Shown here piece by piece: positions 39,621 through 51,120 of a DNA stretch of 64,000 bases. The stretch is from an uncultured Gammaproteobacteria bacterium. GTDB lineage: Bacteria; Pseudomonadota; Gammaproteobacteria; Steroidobacterales; Foliamicaceae. The stretch lies in contig OX639965.1 of the NCBI GenBank assembly GCA_951828235.1, forward strand, positions 372,001 to 436,000. The letters run 5' to 3'. The notes under the pieces are model-generated. The model had not been told where the DNA came from. It worked only from the letters and a program-made list of their open reading frames with translations, and made no database searches. A program made the position numbers and the translations under genes. The number at the start of each line of letters is the position of its first letter. Positions within the stretch are counted from its first letter, which is position 1.

Positions 39621-41560
39621 CAGTCAAGCACCAGGATGACCCAGGCGATCAGCAGGCAGATGGCCGCCACCATCGCAAAGGCGTAGTGATAGAGCAGTCC
39701 GGTCTGCAGACGCCGCATGACGCCAGACCCCCAGCGAATCGTCCTCGCCAGCCCGTTTACCAGCAATCCGTCGATAAAGCGCGCGTCCGCCTGGTCAGCG
39801 GCGACTCTGGCCAGCCCCCGGGCGCCCGGGATAATGGCCCGCTCGAGCGCGGGATCGAAGCCGTAACCCAGTTTCAGCACGCGCCCTGGAACGCGCAGGA
39901 CCGGCGCGGCCCGGCTGCGCCACCCAGGCCGCCATTCATACAGGACCCAGGCGGAAAGTCCGCCAATCAAGGCCAGCAGAAAGACCGGCGAGTACAGGCC
40001 ATGAACAAAGAAGTCCAGCGTGTCCGCGCCCAGGTCCGGCGCGCCGGCAGTGCCCCCCTGCAGGTCAACAAGGGAAGACGCGAAATACTCGCCCAGGACC
40101 ACCGGCTGGTAGGTGAACCAGCCGATCAGCAGCGAGGGGACCGCAAGAAAAACCAGCGGGACCAGCATCCACAAGCCACGCGGTTCCAGTTCCGAGACAT
40201 GCGACGCGCCTTCCGGCTCGCGGCCATGGAACACCACGAGCACGAAGCGGGCGCTGTAAAACGCGGTAACGGCCACCCCGGCCAGCAGGCACCAGCCCGC
40301 GTATGCGCTGACCGGGCCGGCCGACTGGGTCACGGCCGAAATCAGCGCGTCCTTGGAAAAGAAGCCGGCGGTGCCCGGTATGCCGGCCAGCGCCAGACCG
40401 CCGATCAGGGCGGTTGCGTAGGTGATCGGCATCCGCCGATAGAGGCCGCCCATGCGCCGGATGTCCTGCTCGTGGTGCAGGGCGACGATGACCGCGCCCG
40501 CGGCCAGGAATAGCAATGCCTTGAAGAACGCGTGGGTAAACAGGTGGTAGATGGCCACTGAATAGGCCGAGACGCCCAGGCCGGCCATCATGTAGCCGAG
40601 CTGGGAAAGCGTGGACCAGGCGACGATGCGCTTGATGTCCTGCTGCACGATGGCCACCAGTCCGGTCGCCAGGGCGGTGGTTGCTCCAACCGCGAGCACC
40701 ACGGAGAGCGCGAGCGGGCTGTATTCGAACAGCGGCGACATGCGGGCCACCATGAAGACGCCCGCCGTGACCATGGTCGCGGCATGGATCAGGGCCGAAA
40801 TGGGCGTGGGGCCCTCCATCGAATCCGGCAGCCAGATGTGCAGCGGCATCTGCGCCGATTTGCCCATGGCCCCCACGAACAACAGCACGCAACCCAGGTC
40901 CAGCGCCGGCAGGCTGACCCCGGGCCAGACGGTGATTTCCTGAGCGGCCAGGCCGGGAGCGCCGCTGAAAACGACGGCGTAATCGAGCGAGCCCGCCGCG
41001 CCGCCGATCAGTGCGATGCCCAGCAGCAAGCCCAGGTCGCCAACGCGATTTACCAGGAAAGCCTTCAGGCTTGCGAAATTCGCCGACGGCCGCTTGAACC
41101 AGAAGCCGATCAGCAGGTACGAGGCCAGCCCCACCGCTTCCCAACCCACGAAAAGCTGCATGAAGTTGTCGGCCATCACCAGCAGCAGCATGGCCGAGGT
41201 GAAGAACGCGATCAGGGCGAAGAACCGCGCGTAGCCGGGATCATCCCGCATATAGCCGACCGTGTACACATGAACGGCCAGCGAGACCCAGGTCACCACG
41301 CACATCATCAGGGCGGTCAGGCGGTCGATCAGCAAGCCGAAGCTCAACTCGAACCCGCCGATGCTGAGCCAATCGAGCAGCTTTACGTTGACCGGTTCAC
41401 CGTCAAGTTGCTCCAGCAGGGCCCAGATCGACAGGCAGGCGGACAGTCCCACGGCCAGGATCGGGAGCCCGTGCAGCAGGTTGCGCGGCAGCACCCTGGC
41501 GCCCAGCGCCACCACCACCGCCGCGGCCAGCGGCGCAAGCAGGATTGCTTCGTACATCAT
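39620..41560 (-). CDS. nuoL: NADH-quinone oxidoreductase subunit L
   Basis: Distal antiporter-like subunit with the lateral helix. 646 residues from the ATG at 41560, which overlaps the nuoK stop (ATGA); an adjacent ATG at 41557 is possible. Conserved segments: [38 protein letters not shown] and [14 protein letters not shown]. Upstream in-frame sequence belongs to nuoK and nuoJ in other frames and is not part of the protein. Confidence 0.96.
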   Translation of the reverse strand: MMYEAILLAPLAAAVVVALGARVLPRNLLHGLPILAVGLSACLSIWALLEQLDGEPVNVKLLDWLSIGGFELSFGLLIDRLTALMMCVVTWVSLAVHVYTVGYMRDDPGYARFFALIAFFTSAMLLLVMADNFMQLFVGWEAVGLASYLLIGFWFKRPSANFASLKAFLVNRVGDLGLLLGIALIGGAAGSLDYAVVFSGAPGLAAQEITVWPGVSLPALDLGCVLLFVGAMGKSAQMPLHIWLPDSMEGPTPISALIHAATMVTAGVFMVARMSPLFEYSPLALSVVLAVGATTALATGLVAIVQQDIKRIVAWSTLSQLGYMMAGLGVSAYSVAIYHLFTHAFFKALLFLAAGAVIVALHHEQDIRRMGGLYRRMPITYATALIGGLALAGIPGTAGFFSKDALISAVTQSAGPVSAYAGWCLLAGVAVTAFYSARFVLVVFHGREPEGASHVSELEPRGLWMLVPLVFLAVPSLLIGWFTYQPVVLGEYFASSLVDLQGGTAGAPDLGADTLDFFVHGLYSPVFLLALIGGLSAWVLYEWRPGWRSRAAPVLRVPGRVLKLGYGFDPALERAIIPGARGLARVAADQADARFIDGLLVNGLARTIRWGSGVMRRLQTGLLYHYAFAMVAAICLLIAWVILVLD

Positions 41561-41862
41561 CCCTTGAGCAAGCTGAACTCTTCCACGTTCACGCTGATCC
41601 GGTTGCGGAAAAGCACCACCAGAATCGCCAGTCCTATCGCCGCCTCCGCCGCCGCTACGGTCAGGATGAAGAACACGAACACCTGCCCGGCCAGGTCGCC
41701 GAGGAAGTAGGCGAAAGCGATGAAATTGAAATTCACCGCGAGCAGCAGGAGCTCCACGCACATCAGGAGCAGGATCACGCTGCGGCGATTGATGAAGATG
41801 CCGCACACGGCGATCGCGAACAGGATCGTGCTCAGGGTCAGCAGGTGGGCGAGGCCGATCAT
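41557..41862 (-). CDS. nuoK: NADH-quinone oxidoreductase subunit K
   Basis: Three-helix membrane subunit of 101 residues. The buried glutamates are in [17 protein letters not shown] and [14 protein letters not shown], both essential in the proton path of known enzymes. It overlaps nuoJ and nuoL by 4 bases each (ATGA). Confidence 0.97.
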   Translation of the reverse strand: MIGLAHLLTLSTILFAIAVCGIFINRRSVILLLMCVELLLLAVNFNFIAFAYFLGDLAGQVFVFFILTVAAAEAAIGLAILVVLFRNRISVNVEEFSLLKG

Positions 41863-42479
41863 TCGTCCTTCTCCGCCGGCATCCTGACCAGCCGCACGCG
41901 ATTGGCGGGACGCACCGCAACCTGTTCGGATACCTTCTGCACGCGCAAGCCGCGGCGGCGGCGCAGGGTGAGCGTAATTGCGCCGACAATGGCCAGCAGC
42001 AGGATGTAGCCCGCAATCTCGAAGGCGTACAGGTGCTCGGTATACAGCAGCGTGCCCAGCGCCTGCGTGTTGCCCTGCTCGAAAACCAGCGAATCCTCCG
42101 GCGCCGCGATTTCCAGTCCGGACTGCCGCAGCCACCACACGGATGAGAGCTGCGCGGCCAGCAACAGGCCGACCACCACGCCCAGGGGCGCATAGCGCGT
42201 GAGCCCCTCGCGCATGCGCTCGACGTTGATGTCCAGCATCATTACGACGAACAGCAGCAGCACCATTACCGCGCCGACGTAGACCAGCACCAGGGCCACG
42301 GCCAGGAATTCCGCGCGCAGCAACAGCCAGATGGCGGCCGAGATGACAAAACACAGGACCAGGAGCAGCACCGAATGGACCGGATTGCGCGCCGTGATCA
42401 CGCCCACTGCGGCGGCGATCAGAATGCCCGACCAGCCGTAGAAGAGAATGAGCGGGAAGATTTCCGGAAGCTGCTGCAT
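41859..42479 (-). CDS. nuoJ: NADH-quinone oxidoreductase subunit J
   Basis: Membrane subunit of 206 residues with five hydrophobic helices. The conserved [18 protein letters not shown] segment contains the pi-bulge helix 3 region. The C terminus is an extended Arg/Val-rich tail. It lies 11 bases after nuoI and overlaps nuoK by 4. Confidence 0.96.
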   Translation of the reverse strand: MQQLPEIFPLILFYGWSGILIAAAVGVITARNPVHSVLLLVLCFVISAAIWLLLRAEFLAVALVLVYVGAVMVLLLFVVMMLDINVERMREGLTRYAPLGVVVGLLLAAQLSSVWWLRQSGLEIAAPEDSLVFEQGNTQALGTLLYTEHLYAFEIAGYILLLAIVGAITLTLRRRRGLRVQKVSEQVAVRPANRVRLVRMPAEKDE

Positions 42480-42490
42480 GAGGACGCGGT

Positions 42491-43009
42491 TCAGCGGTAG
42501 GAAGCGTCGGCGCCGCGATCGGCGGCAATCTGTTCTTCGTATTGATCGCCGATCTCAAGCAGCCGTTCCTTGGTCAGGATGTTCTCGCCCCTGTTCTCCA
42601 TGTGGTACTCGTGAATCCGGGTCTCCACGACCGCGTCCACCGGACAGGCTTCCTCGCAGAAGCCGCAGTACACGCACTTGAACAGGTCGATGTCGTAGCG
42701 GCTCGCGCGACGGGTGCCGTCTTCGTGAACTTCGGACTCGATGGTGATCGCCAGCGCCGGGCAAACCGCCTCGCACAGCTTGCAGGCGATGCAGCGTTCC
42801 TCGCCGTTGGCATAGCGCCGCAGGGCGTGCAGACCCCGGAACCGAGGCGATTGCGGGGCCTTCTCCTCCGGATACTGCAAGGTGACCTTGCGCCGGAAGA
42901 AGTTTTTAAGGGTTACCCGCAATCCCCGCAAAAGCTCCCAAAGCGCGAACGTGCGGAATACCGCCCGGATGCGGTCGCCCGCTCCTGGCCTGCTCCTGGA
43001 ATCATTCAT
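42491..43009 (-). CDS. nuoI: NADH-quinone oxidoreductase subunit I
   Basis: Peripheral-arm subunit with two 4Fe-4S clusters (N6a, N6b). 172 residues from the ATG at 43009, overlapping the nuoH stop by 4 bases. The ligand sets are Cys73/76/79/83 ([12 protein letters not shown]) and Cys112/115/118/122 ([12 protein letters not shown]). The N-terminal amphipathic helix ([17 protein letters not shown]) anchors it to the membrane arm. Confidence 0.97.
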   Translation of the reverse strand: MNDSRSRPGAGDRIRAVFRTFALWELLRGLRVTLKNFFRRKVTLQYPEEKAPQSPRFRGLHALRRYANGEERCIACKLCEAVCPALAITIESEVHEDGTRRASRYDIDLFKCVYCGFCEEACPVDAVVETRIHEYHMENRGENILTKERLLEIGDQYEEQIAADRGADASYR

Positions 43010-44070
43010 TTGAAAGGCCCAACCTGTAGTACGGACATGACGGCCTCCACGCCGATCCACACCAGCGTCACGGGGATGAACACCTTCCAGCCGAGACGCA
43101 TGATCTGGTCGTAGCGGTAACGGGGAAAGGTGGCCCGCAACCACAGGAAGACGAACAGGAACAGAAAGGTCTTGGCGGCCAGCCAGAACAGGCCCGGCGC
43201 CGCGAGTATCCCCACCACCGCCCATTGCCTGCCGACGAGACCCGCAAAGGGCGACTCCCAGCCGCCCAGGAACAGCACCGCGGTTAGCGTGGCGATCAGA
43301 ATCATGTTGGCGTATTCCGCCAGGAAGAACATGGCGAATGTGGCGCCGCCGTACTCCACGTGGAAACCCGCCACGATTTCCGACTCCCCTTCGGCCACAT
43401 CGAACGGCGCCCGGTTGGTCTCGGCCACTCCGGAGATGAAATACACGAGGAACAGGGGCAAGAGAGGAAGAATGAACCAGTTGGCCACTCCCCCTGCCTG
43501 TTTCTCCACGATAACCCCCAGATTCAGGCTGCCGGCAGCCATAAGCACGCCCACCAGCGCGAACCCCATGGCGATCTCGTAGGCGACCATCTGCGCCGCC
43601 GAGCGCATCGCCCCGAGCAGTGCGTACTTGGAGTTGCTGGCCCAGCCCGCCAGGATGATTCCGTAGATGCCCAGCGAGGTCATGGCCAACAGGTAGAGCA
43701 GCCCGGCGTTCAGGTCCGCGACGGCGAATCCGGGGAACAGGGGCACCACCGCCCAGGCGGCAAGCGCCGGGACCAGCGACAGGACCGGCGCGGTGAGAAA
43801 CAGCCAGCGGTTGGCGCGGCCGGGAATTACGATTTCCTTCACCAGCAGCTTAAGCACGTCGGCGAACGGCTGCAGGAGTCCGCGAAAACCCACCCGGTTC
43901 GGTCCCTGGCGCAACTGCATGAAGCCGATTACCTTGCGTTCCATGTAGGTGGCGTAGGCCACGCAGAGAATCACCACGACCGTGACCGCGAGAACCGCCA
44001 GCAGGTCGATCAGCGCACCAATCGCCTCAGGCGGCAAGAAACCAAGCCAGTTAGCAAGCAAATCGGCCAT
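43006..44070 (-). CDS. nuoH: NADH-quinone oxidoreductase subunit H
   Basis: Membrane subunit lining the quinone chamber, 354 residues with eight or nine helices. Conserved: [20 protein letters not shown], the acidic loop [20 protein letters not shown] (E-channel) and [19 protein letters not shown]. It follows nuoG after 8 bases. Confidence 0.97.
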   Translation of the reverse strand: MADLLANWLGFLPPEAIGALIDLLAVLAVTVVVILCVAYATYMERKVIGFMQLRQGPNRVGFRGLLQPFADVLKLLVKEIVIPGRANRWLFLTAPVLSLVPALAAWAVVPLFPGFAVADLNAGLLYLLAMTSLGIYGIILAGWASNSKYALLGAMRSAAQMVAYEIAMGFALVGVLMAAGSLNLGVIVEKQAGGVANWFILPLLPLFLVYFISGVAETNRAPFDVAEGESEIVAGFHVEYGGATFAMFFLAEYANMILIATLTAVLFLGGWESPFAGLVGRQWAVVGILAAPGLFWLAAKTFLFLFVFLWLRATFPRYRYDQIMRLGWKVFIPVTLVWIGVEAVMSVLQVGPFK

Positions 44071-44078
44071 GCCAGGCT

Positions 44079-46145
44079 TCAGGCAGCCCTGCGCATCGCG
44101 GCAACCTGCTGCAAGGGCGCGGACCGGCGTACCAGGCCGTCCACCGAATACATCGGCAATTCCAGCCCGGCGTAGTCTTCGTCATCGAGAGCCAGTGAGC
44201 CGATTGCGGCGCCCCGGGGAGTTGGGTCGGCGGCGGCAGGCGCGCGTTCAATCCGCTGTTTCAGGTCCGCCAGGACCTGGTCCGTATCGGCAAAGCCGAA
44301 ACCGTCCAGCCCCAGGCAATCCGCCAGCGCCCTGAGCACTTTCCAGGCCGGCCGGGACAGGCCGGGAGGCGGAGCTGCAGCGGCGAAGGTCTGCCAGTCC
44401 ATCTGACCGTTGACCAGGGTTCCGGGAGTCTCCAGGAAAGTCGCGATGGGAAGCACGACATCCGCATTGCCGAGAAGCCAGGGCGACGCCCAGGGATTCA
44501 GTACGAGCACAAAGTCGGCTTCGCGCATTGCATAGCCGGCGCCGCCCACGCAGTCCAGATCCGGTTCCATGCCCATGAGGACCATTCCCGCAAGGGCCTC
44601 GCGGCTCATCTGCCCCGCGTTCACTCCGGCAGCCCCGCTTCCATTCGCCTCGCCGGGAATGACGCCGGCGAGGTGCAGACCCGCACCATTTCCGCCTTGC
44701 GTAACATGGCCCAGAACGGCGCCCGCGGCCGCTTCGGCGGCCGCTTCAAGCAACTCGGCATAGGCCGGATGGCGCATGGCGAGACCGCCCAGCCACAACG
44801 CCCGGCGCCTTCCCCTGAGCGCACGGCCGGCCAGTTGCCCGAGAGCGCGGGCCCAATCGCGGGGATGCTGCACGCTGCCCGTGCCGATCGGGTGCAGGTA
44901 TTCCCGCTCGGCCAGGTCCAGGTAGCTGACCCGGGCGCCCGCCATGGCCGCCTTGCGAACCCGGTGAGCGAGGATCGGCGCTTCGCTGCGCAGGTCCGAG
45001 CCCACCAGCAGCAGCGAGTCCAGCGACTCCACGTCACTGAACCGCGTGCCCAGCCACGGCGCCGGGCCGGCCGGCGCGGTGCCGCGAAAATCGCGCTGCC
45101 TGAGTCTGTGATCGACGTTAGCCGACCCCAGTGCGCTCATCAGTTTCCTCAGGAGAGAGCCTTCCTCGACGGTTGCCGAAGGCGAGGCCAGCGCTCCCAG
45201 GGCCTGGCCGCCCCGCTCCTCGGTCACGCGCGCCAAACCCGCCGCGGCCGCCTCCAGCGCCTCTTCCCAGCCGGTCTCGATCAGCCGCCCTTGCCGGCGC
45301 ACCAGGGGCTTTTGCAGCCGGTCCCGCACGTACAGCCCCTCGCAACTGAAACGATCCCGGTCCGAAATCCAGGTTTCGTTCACGGCCTCGTTCTCGCGTG
45401 GCACGATGCGCCGTACCCGCCCACGCAGTACGTGCGCGTAGAGCGACGAGCCCACGCAGTCATGCGGCGCCACCGTGGCGTGGGCGCTCATTTCCCAGGC
45501 GCGGGCGTTGAATCGGTAGGGCTTGTTGTTCAGCGCCCCGACCGGACACACGTCGATGACGTTGCCGGACAGTTCATGTTTCAGGGACCGCTCGACGTAG
45601 GTGGTGATTTCCATGTGCTCGCTACGGCCGGTGGCCCCGAGCTCCTGCACGCCGGCGACTTCCTCGCCGAAGCGTATGCAACGGGTGCAGTGGATGCAGC
45701 GGGTCATGTCGGTGGAAACCAGCGGGCCCAGGTCCGGATCGGGCACCGCCCGCTTTCCCTCCGAGAATCGTGAGATATCGCGCCCGAAACCCATCGCCAG
45801 GTCCTGCAGTTCGCATTCGCCGCCCTGGTCGCAAACCGGGCAATCCAGCGGATGGTTGATCAACAGGAATTCCATGGTTGCGCGCTGGGCCGCGATCGCC
45901 CGGTCGGACCGGGTTTCCACCTCCATGCCTTCAGCGACCGGCAGCGCGCAGGCAGGCATGGGCTTGGGCGCGCCGGCCACGTCCACCAGGCACATTCGGC
46001 AATTCGCCGCGACACTCAGCTTGGGGTGATAGCAGAAGCGAGGAACGTAAATGCCGGCCCGGTCGGTTGCCGCGATCAGCATTTCGCCGGCCGGGGCCTC
46101 GAGATCCTGGCCGTTGACGCTGAAGCGAACGCTGTTGTCAGCCAT
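44079..46145 (-). CDS. nuoG: NADH-quinone oxidoreductase subunit G
   Basis: Peripheral-arm subunit holding N1b, N4 and N5. 688 residues from the ATG at 46145, which overlaps the nuoF stop (ATGGCTGA). A 2Fe-2S ferredoxin domain ([15 protein letters not shown] ... MPAC) is followed by the His/Cys-liganded cluster ([14 protein letters not shown]), a 4Fe-4S ([10 protein letters not shown] ... VIDVCPVG) and a molybdopterin-oxidoreductase-like domain without cofactor. Its length is typical of non-enteric forms. A further in-frame ATG upstream at 46205 lies inside nuoF and is rejected. Confidence 0.96.
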   Translation of the reverse strand: MADNSVRFSVNGQDLEAPAGEMLIAATDRAGIYVPRFCYHPKLSVAANCRMCLVDVAGAPKPMPACALPVAEGMEVETRSDRAIAAQRATMEFLLINHPLDCPVCDQGGECELQDLAMGFGRDISRFSEGKRAVPDPDLGPLVSTDMTRCIHCTRCIRFGEEVAGVQELGATGRSEHMEITTYVERSLKHELSGNVIDVCPVGALNNKPYRFNARAWEMSAHATVAPHDCVGSSLYAHVLRGRVRRIVPRENEAVNETWISDRDRFSCEGLYVRDRLQKPLVRRQGRLIETGWEEALEAAAAGLARVTEERGGQALGALASPSATVEEGSLLRKLMSALGSANVDHRLRQRDFRGTAPAGPAPWLGTRFSDVESLDSLLLVGSDLRSEAPILAHRVRKAAMAGARVSYLDLAEREYLHPIGTGSVQHPRDWARALGQLAGRALRGRRRALWLGGLAMRHPAYAELLEAAAEAAAGAVLGHVTQGGNGAGLHLAGVIPGEANGSGAAGVNAGQMSREALAGMVLMGMEPDLDCVGGAGYAMREADFVLVLNPWASPWLLGNADVVLPIATFLETPGTLVNGQMDWQTFAAAAPPPGLSRPAWKVLRALADCLGLDGFGFADTDQVLADLKQRIERAPAAADPTPRGAAIGSLALDDEDYAGLELPMYSVDGLVRRSAPLQQVAAMRRAA

Positions 46146-47433
46146 AGGTCGCCTCCCGCTGCGCGGCAACGGTCCGGGACTCACGGATCCTGGCCTCGAA
46201 TTCACCGCGGAAGTGCTTCAGGAAGCTCTGGACGGGCCATGCCGCCGCGTCTCCCAGGGCGCAGATCGTGTGGCCCTCGATGTTGTTAGCTACGCTCAGT
46301 AGCAGGTCCAGGTCCGAAACCCGGGCCTGACCTTCAAGCATGCGTGTAAGCATCCGGTACAGCCAGCCGGTGCCTTCGCGGCAGGGCGTGCATTGACCGC
46401 AGGACTCCGCGTAGTAGAAGCGCGCGATGCGCCTCAGCACGCTCACCATGCAGGTCTGGTCGTCCATTACGATCATGGCTCCGGTGCCCAGCGCCGAACC
46501 CGCCTCGCTCAGCGAGTCGTAGTCCATGTTGCATTCCCTGATGATTGCCGCCGGAAGCACCGGTACCGAAGACCCGCCGGGTATGACCGCTTTCAGCCTG
46601 CGGCCCTTCCAGACCCCGCCGGCGTGCTCCAGCAGTTCGTTGAAGGAAACGCCCAGCGGCGCCTCGTAGTTGCCGGGACGCTCCACGTGCCCGGATACGG
46701 AATAGATCATGGTGCCGGCTGAATTGGGCGGACCCAGCGATTTGAACCACTCCGCGCCCTTTTCCACGATGGCCGGCACGCAGGCCAGGGTCTGGGTATT
46801 GTTCACCGTGGTGGGACGGCCGTACAGGCCGCTTTGCGCAGGGAACGGGGGCTTGAAGCGGGGCTTGCCGGGCTTGCCCTCCAGCGACTCCAGCAATCCC
46901 GTTTCCTCGCCGCAGATGTACGCGCCCGCACCCACGAAGGGATGCAGCTCGCAGTCGATTCCCGCCGCGCCCAGGCCGCGGCCGATCAGGCCCGCATCGC
47001 GGGCTTCATCCAGCGCATCGAGAAACCTCGGTACGGGCTCGCCCAGGAATTCGCCTCGAATGTAGTTGTAGCTCACCGTGGCGCCCATCGCGAATGCGGC
47101 CAGGGCCATGCCCTCGATCAGCACGTGCGGGTTGTAGCGCAGGATGTCGCGATCATGGCAGGTTCCGGGTTCGCTCTCGTCGGAGTTGCATACCAGGTAG
47201 CTGGGCTGCTCGCAGTCCCTGGGCATGAAGCTCCATTTCAACCCGGTGGGAAACCCGGCTCCGCCACGGCCGCGCAGCCCGGATGCCTTGACCGTTTCCA
47301 GGATCTGCGTCGCGTCCAGCTCGCCTGCCAGGACCTTGCGCCAGACACGGTAGCCGCCGCGGCTCTCGTACGACTGCAGCCGCCAGGGCTGTTCCGCTCC
47401 GGGCGGCGGCATGCAGATGTGAACCAGATCCAT
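46138..47433 (-). CDS. nuoF: NADH-quinone oxidoreductase subunit F
   Basis: NADH-binding subunit carrying FMN and the 4Fe-4S cluster N3. 431 residues. GRGGAGFPTGLKWSFMP is the FMN/NADH glycine-rich motif; ICGEETGLLESLEGKPGKPR and the cluster motif SCGQCTPCREGTGW follow. It starts 5 bases after nuoE. Confidence 0.97.
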   Translation of the reverse strand: MDLVHICMPPPGAEQPWRLQSYESRGGYRVWRKVLAGELDATQILETVKASGLRGRGGAGFPTGLKWSFMPRDCEQPSYLVCNSDESEPGTCHDRDILRYNPHVLIEGMALAAFAMGATVSYNYIRGEFLGEPVPRFLDALDEARDAGLIGRGLGAAGIDCELHPFVGAGAYICGEETGLLESLEGKPGKPRFKPPFPAQSGLYGRPTTVNNTQTLACVPAIVEKGAEWFKSLGPPNSAGTMIYSVSGHVERPGNYEAPLGVSFNELLEHAGGVWKGRRLKAVIPGGSSVPVLPAAIIRECNMDYDSLSEAGSALGTGAMIVMDDQTCMVSVLRRIARFYYAESCGQCTPCREGTGWLYRMLTRMLEGQARVSDLDLLLSVANNIEGHTICALGDAAAWPVQSFLKHFRGEFEARIRESRTVAAQREATYG

Positions 47434-47438
47434 GTCCG

Positions 47439-47954
47439 TCAGCCCAGCCCCTCGATAATGCGGTCAGCCTCTTCGGGGGTGACATTCTCGTGGTAGCTGT
47501 GGTCCACCATCATCATTGGCGCGCCGGTGCAGGCCGCCAGGCATTCCTCTTCTTCCTTGAGAAAGATCCGCCCGTCGAAGGTGCTTTCACCCACCGAAAT
47601 CCCCAGCCGGCTTTCCAGGTGTTGAAGCAGCTCTTCGCCGCCGCGCAACCAGCACGAAATGTTGGTGCAAACGGAAACGCAGTGCCGCCCCACCGGGCGC
47701 ACCTGGAACATGGAGTAGAAGGTGGCGACCTCGTAGACCTGAATCGGCGGCAGCTCGAGTTCCTCGGCCACCTCGTCCATCAGTTCCACCGACAGCCAGC
47801 CGCCGTTTCCCTCCTGGGCAAGCCGAAGCGCGTCGAGAACGGCGGAACGCTGGCGCCCGCGCGGAAACCGGCCGGCCGATTCGCGGATGGCGGCGCGAGC
47901 GGCGACGGGCAGCAAGGTCTTGTCGCTCACGTCCCGGCGCACACTAGCGGTCAA
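47439..47954 (-). CDS. nuoE: NADH-quinone oxidoreductase subunit E
   Basis: Thioredoxin-fold subunit with the 2Fe-2S cluster N1a. Up to 171 residues. The ligands are in [13 protein letters not shown] and [11 protein letters not shown], and the conserved [10 protein letters not shown] is present. The frame opens with a TTG at 47954 that overlaps the nuoD stop; GTG codons at 47942 and 47930 are plausible alternative starts and would remove a short unconserved leader. Confidence 0.95.
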   Translation of the reverse strand: MTASVRRDVSDKTLLPVAARAAIRESAGRFPRGRQRSAVLDALRLAQEGNGGWLSVELMDEVAEELELPPIQVYEVATFYSMFQVRPVGRHCVSVCTNISCWLRGGEELLQHLESRLGISVGESTFDGRIFLKEEEECLAACTGAPMMMVDHSYHENVTPEEADRIIEGLG

Positions 47955-49203
47955 TCTCGCCGAACACGACGTCCATGGTGCCGATCATCGCCACCACGTC
48001 GGCCAGCATGTGCCCCCGCACCATCTCGTCCATCGCCGCCAGATGGGCGAAACCCGGCGCCCGGATCTTGACGCGGAACGGCTTGTTGGCGCCGTCGGAC
48101 ACCAGGTAGACGCCGAACTCGCCCTTCGGGTGTTCCACGGCGGCATAAGACTCGCCCTCGGGCACGCAGTAGCCCTCGGTGAACAGCTTGAAGTGATGGA
48201 TCAGCGATTCCATCTTCTCCTTCATCTCTTCACGCTTCGGCGGCGCCAGCTTGTAGTCGTCCACCATGACCGGGCCGGGGTTGGCGCGCAGCCAGTCCAC
48301 GCATTGCCGGATAATCCGGTTGGACTGCCGCAATTCCTCGACCCGCACCAGATAGCGGTCATAGCAATCGCCGTTGACTCCGACCGGAATGTCGAAATCC
48401 ATGTCCGCATAGGCCGCGTACGGCTGCTTCTTGCGAAGGTCCCACTCCACGCCGGAGCCGCGCAGCATGGGACCCGTAAAGCCCAGGTTCAGGGCCCTTT
48501 CGGGCGAGACCACTCCGATTCCCACGGTGCGCTGCTTCCAGATCCGGTTCTCGGTCAGCAGCGTTTCGTATTCGTCGACGTGGGTGGGAAAGCGCCGGGT
48601 GAAGTGTTCGATGAAATCGAGCAGAGACCCGTCCCGACCCTCGTCCAGGGCCTTGTCGCGACCGGAAACCTTTTTCGCATCCCGTTGCGCCAGATGCCTG
48701 GGCATCCGCTCGGGCAAGTCGCGGTAAACGCCGCCCGGCCGATAGTAGGTGGCGTGCATGCGCGTGCCCGATACCGCCTCGTAGCAGTCCATAAGGTTCT
48801 CGCGTTCCCGAAAACAGTAGAGGAATATGGTCATGGCGCCCACGTCGAGGCCATGGCAGCCCAGCCACAGGAGGTGGTTCAGTATCCGGGTGATCTCGTC
48901 GAACATTACGCGGATGTACCGGGCCCTCGGCGGCGGTTCGATCCCCAGCAACTTCTCGATCGCCAGGACGTAGCCGTGCTCGTTCGCCATCATGGAAACG
49001 TAGTCAAGCCGATCCATGTAACCGATGCTCTGGTTGTAGGGCTTGGACTCCGCGAGCTTTTCGGTGGCGCGATGGAGCAGCCCGATGTGGGGGTCCGCGC
49101 GCACCACAACCTCGCCGTCCATTTCCAGGACCAGCCGCAACACGCCGTGCGCGGCCGGGTGCTGGGGGCCGAAGTTCATTGTGTAGCTCTGAAATTCAGC
49201 CAT
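47944..49203 (-). CDS. nuoD: NADH-quinone oxidoreductase subunit D
   Basis: 49-kDa-type subunit forming the quinone site with NuoB. 419 residues. The N terminus [31 protein letters not shown] (given in part) contains the quinone-headgroup His loop; [21 protein letters not shown] and the C-terminal [12 protein letters not shown] are diagnostic. It is separate from nuoC, unlike the fused gene of enteric bacteria. Its start overlaps the nuoC stop as ATGGCTGA. Confidence 0.97.
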   Translation of the reverse strand: MAEFQSYTMNFGPQHPAAHGVLRLVLEMDGEVVVRADPHIGLLHRATEKLAESKPYNQSIGYMDRLDYVSMMANEHGYVLAIEKLLGIEPPPRARYIRVMFDEITRILNHLLWLGCHGLDVGAMTIFLYCFRERENLMDCYEAVSGTRMHATYYRPGGVYRDLPERMPRHLAQRDAKKVSGRDKALDEGRDGSLLDFIEHFTRRFPTHVDEYETLLTENRIWKQRTVGIGVVSPERALNLGFTGPMLRGSGVEWDLRKKQPYAAYADMDFDIPVGVNGDCYDRYLVRVEELRQSNRIIRQCVDWLRANPGPVMVDDYKLAPPKREEMKEKMESLIHHFKLFTEGYCVPEGESYAAVEHPKGEFGVYLVSDGANKPFRVKIRAPGFAHLAAMDEMVRGHMLADVVAMIGTMDVVFGEIDR

Positions 49204-49948
49204 CGTCCGCCTGCCCGGCGCCGTTTGCGCCTTCGCCGGCCTCGGCCCTGAGCGCCGGCCTGTATCGATTGTCGTCGCGGATCACGCGCGGAACGAGCGT
49301 TCGCGGTTCTATGCTGACCGGTTCATACACCACCCGCCGCTTGTCTTCATCGTAGCGGACTTCCACTCTTCCGCTCAGCGGGAAATCCTTTCGGAAGGGA
49401 TGTCCGATAAAGCCGTAATCAGTCAGAATCCGGCGCAGGTCGCCATGGCCCTCGAACACGATGCCGAACAGATCGAAGGCCTCGCGCTCGAACCAGTTGG
49501 CCGACTGCCAGATGTCCGCAACCGACGGCAATAGCGGCGGGTTCTCGCCCACGGCGAAGGTCCGCAGTCTGAGGCGCACATTCCTGCTCAGCGACAGCAG
49601 GTGATAGACGGCGGCAAACCGCGCCGGCTGCTCCCGTGCCTGCCGTTCGCGTTCCGACGCGGAACGGGTCGTGCTGGCGTCCGGCTCGACGGCCCGGCTG
49701 AAACCGGATTCGGTCGCCGCCTCGGTCCGCCACTGGGCCTGGCCGTAGCCCAGGTAATCGACGCCGCACACGTCGATCAGGGTCGTATAGAAAAAAGCCT
49801 CTTCGTCGTGCAAGGCCTTCGCGGTTGCCGGCAGGTCCGAAGCGTCGAGGTCGTAGCTCAATTCGCCGCAGGCCGATTCGCGCCGGCGCAGCACGCCGTC
49901 AAAGCGCGAGCGCAAGGCTTCGGCCATGGACTCGAGGCGGGAGGACAT
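49196..49948 (-). CDS. nuoC: NADH-quinone oxidoreductase subunit C
   Basis: 30-kDa-type subunit, 250 residues. The signature [26 protein letters not shown] (seen in full across about 155-180) and [25 protein letters not shown] identify it. A polar insertion of about 40 residues, rich in Ser, Arg and Glu, sits at about 71-109 before [14 protein letters not shown]. It overlaps nuoD by 8 bases. Confidence 0.96.
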   Translation of the reverse strand: MSSRLESMAEALRSRFDGVLRRRESACGELSYDLDASDLPATAKALHDEEAFFYTTLIDVCGVDYLGYGQAQWRTEAATESGFSRAVEPDASTTRSASERERQAREQPARFAAVYHLLSLSRNVRLRLRTFAVGENPPLLPSVADIWQSANWFEREAFDLFGIVFEGHGDLRRILTDYGFIGHPFRKDFPLSGRVEVRYDEDKRRVVYEPVSIEPRTLVPRVIRDDNRYRPALRAEAGEGANGAGQADDG

Positions 49949-49960
49949 AAAGTGGTTCCG

Positions 49961-50494
49961 TCAGGCTGCGGAATTCGGACGCGCCAGCGCCTTGCTGTGG
50001 CGTATCTTGTTGCGCAGCTGGAGGATGCCGTAGAACAGCGCCTCGGCAGTCGGAGGACAGCCGGGAACATAAACGTCCACCGGCACGATGCGGTCGCAAC
50101 CGCGCACGACCGAATAGGCGTAGTGGTAATAGCCTCCGCCGTTGGCGCAGGAGCCCATCGATATCACCCAGCGCGGCTCCGGCATCTGATCGTAGACGCG
50201 GCGCAGGGCCGGCGCCATCTTGTTGCAGAGGGTGCCGGCCACGATCATCACGTCGGATTGCCGGGGACTGGGCCGGAACATGACGCCAAAGCGGTCGAGA
50301 TCGTAGCGCGCAGCGCCCGCATGCATCATCTCGACGGCGCAGCATGCCAGCCCGAAAGTCATGGGCCACATGGACCCCGTGCGGGCCCAGTTCAGCAGCT
50401 TGTCCAGCGAAGTCACGACAAACCCCTGCTCGCGCGCCTCGGCCAGCGTATCCGCCATTCCGTCGATGCGCGGTCCGGCCGGCTCTAGTCCCAT
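49961..50494 (-). CDS. nuoB: NADH-quinone oxidoreductase subunit B
   Basis: Carries the terminal 4Fe-4S cluster N2 that reduces quinone. About 177 residues from the ATG at 50494, which overlaps the nuoA stop (ATGGGACTAG); ATGs at 50515 and 50458 are alternatives. Ligand motifs: [11 protein letters not shown] (adjacent cysteines), [10 protein letters not shown] and [12 protein letters not shown]. Confidence 0.96.
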   Translation of the reverse strand: MGLEPAGPRIDGMADTLAEAREQGFVVTSLDKLLNWARTGSMWPMTFGLACCAVEMMHAGAARYDLDRFGVMFRPSPRQSDVMIVAGTLCNKMAPALRRVYDQMPEPRWVISMGSCANGGGYYHYAYSVVRGCDRIVPVDVYVPGCPPTAEALFYGILQLRNKIRHSKALARPNSAA

Positions 50495-50841
50495 TCCAGG
50501 GCCCCCTTGCGCCACTCGTAGACGAAACCGACGACGAGAACCAGGAGGAAGATTCCCATCGCGAGCAGCCCCTGATAGCCGATGGCGTCCAATGCAACCG
50601 CCCAGGGAAACAGGAAGGCGATCTCAAGATCGAAAATGATGAACAGGATGGCGACTAAGTAGTAGCGCACGTCGAAGCGCATTCGCGAGTCCTCAAACGC
50701 GTCGAAGCCGCATTCATACGGCTCCAGCTTGCGTGAGTCGCGCTGCCGGCGGCCCAGCAGCAAACCCAGGCCGAGCAAGGCAAGCGCAATGGCAAAGGCC
50801 ACGCAGAGGTAAATCAGTACGGGAAGGTAATCGGCCGGCAC
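50485..50841 (-). CDS. nuoA: NADH-quinone oxidoreductase subunit A
   Basis: Three-helix membrane subunit of 118 residues. The conserved loop [43 protein letters not shown] (in part) contains the quinone-site Cys. First gene of the complex I run, 180 bases downstream of tRNA-Leu, with a large inverted repeat in between. Confidence 0.97.
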   Translation of the reverse strand: MPADYLPVLIYLCVAFAIALALLGLGLLLGRRQRDSRKLEPYECGFDAFEDSRMRFDVRYYLVAILFIIFDLEIAFLFPWAVALDAIGYQGLLAMGIFLLVLVVGFVYEWRKGALEWD

Positions 50842-50893
50842 AACTACTCGCTAAACGCTTTCTCCGTAACCCATAGTACAACTTGCAAGCTTC

Positions 50894-51005
50894 GCTGAGG
50901 GCGGCGCAGGGCCCTTGCGGGAGTGTGTGAGCCAGGGATGGCGGAACCAAGCTCCATGGATGGATTAACGCGTCTCCCGCAAGGGCCATGCGCCGCCCTC
51001 AGCGC
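50894..51005. repeat. 112-base inverted repeat between tRNA-Leu and nuoA
   Basis: Arms at 50894-50924 and 50975-51005 are 31 bases each, complementary with a single mismatch. The 50-base centre contains two related short motifs, cagggatgg and catggatgg. There is no open frame and no T-run after either arm. Flanking target-site duplications are not evident. It could fold as a very stable RNA hairpin in the tRNA-to-nuo transcript, or be a miniature inverted-repeat (MITE- or REP-like) element; the window alone cannot decide. Confidence 0.85.
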
Positions 51006-51021
51006 GCCAGCCTGAGGAAAT

Positions 51022-51103
51022 GCCGATGGCCGGACTCGAACCGGCACGGCTTGCGCCACTGCCCCCTCAAGACAGCGTGTCTACCATTTCCACCACATCG
51101 GCA
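51022..51103 (-). tRNA. tRNA-Leu (GAG)
   Basis: 82 bases, class II with a variable arm (GGCGCAAGCC region). The acceptor stem GCCGATG/CATCGGC is perfectly paired, the discriminator is A, and the anticodon loop TTGAGGG gives GAG. CCA is not encoded, in contrast to the initiator tRNA in this window. It starts 17 bases after the secG stop, the same arrangement as in many gamma- and betaproteobacteria. Confidence 0.94.
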
Positions 51104-51120
51104 AGGATAGAAGAGCTGCA

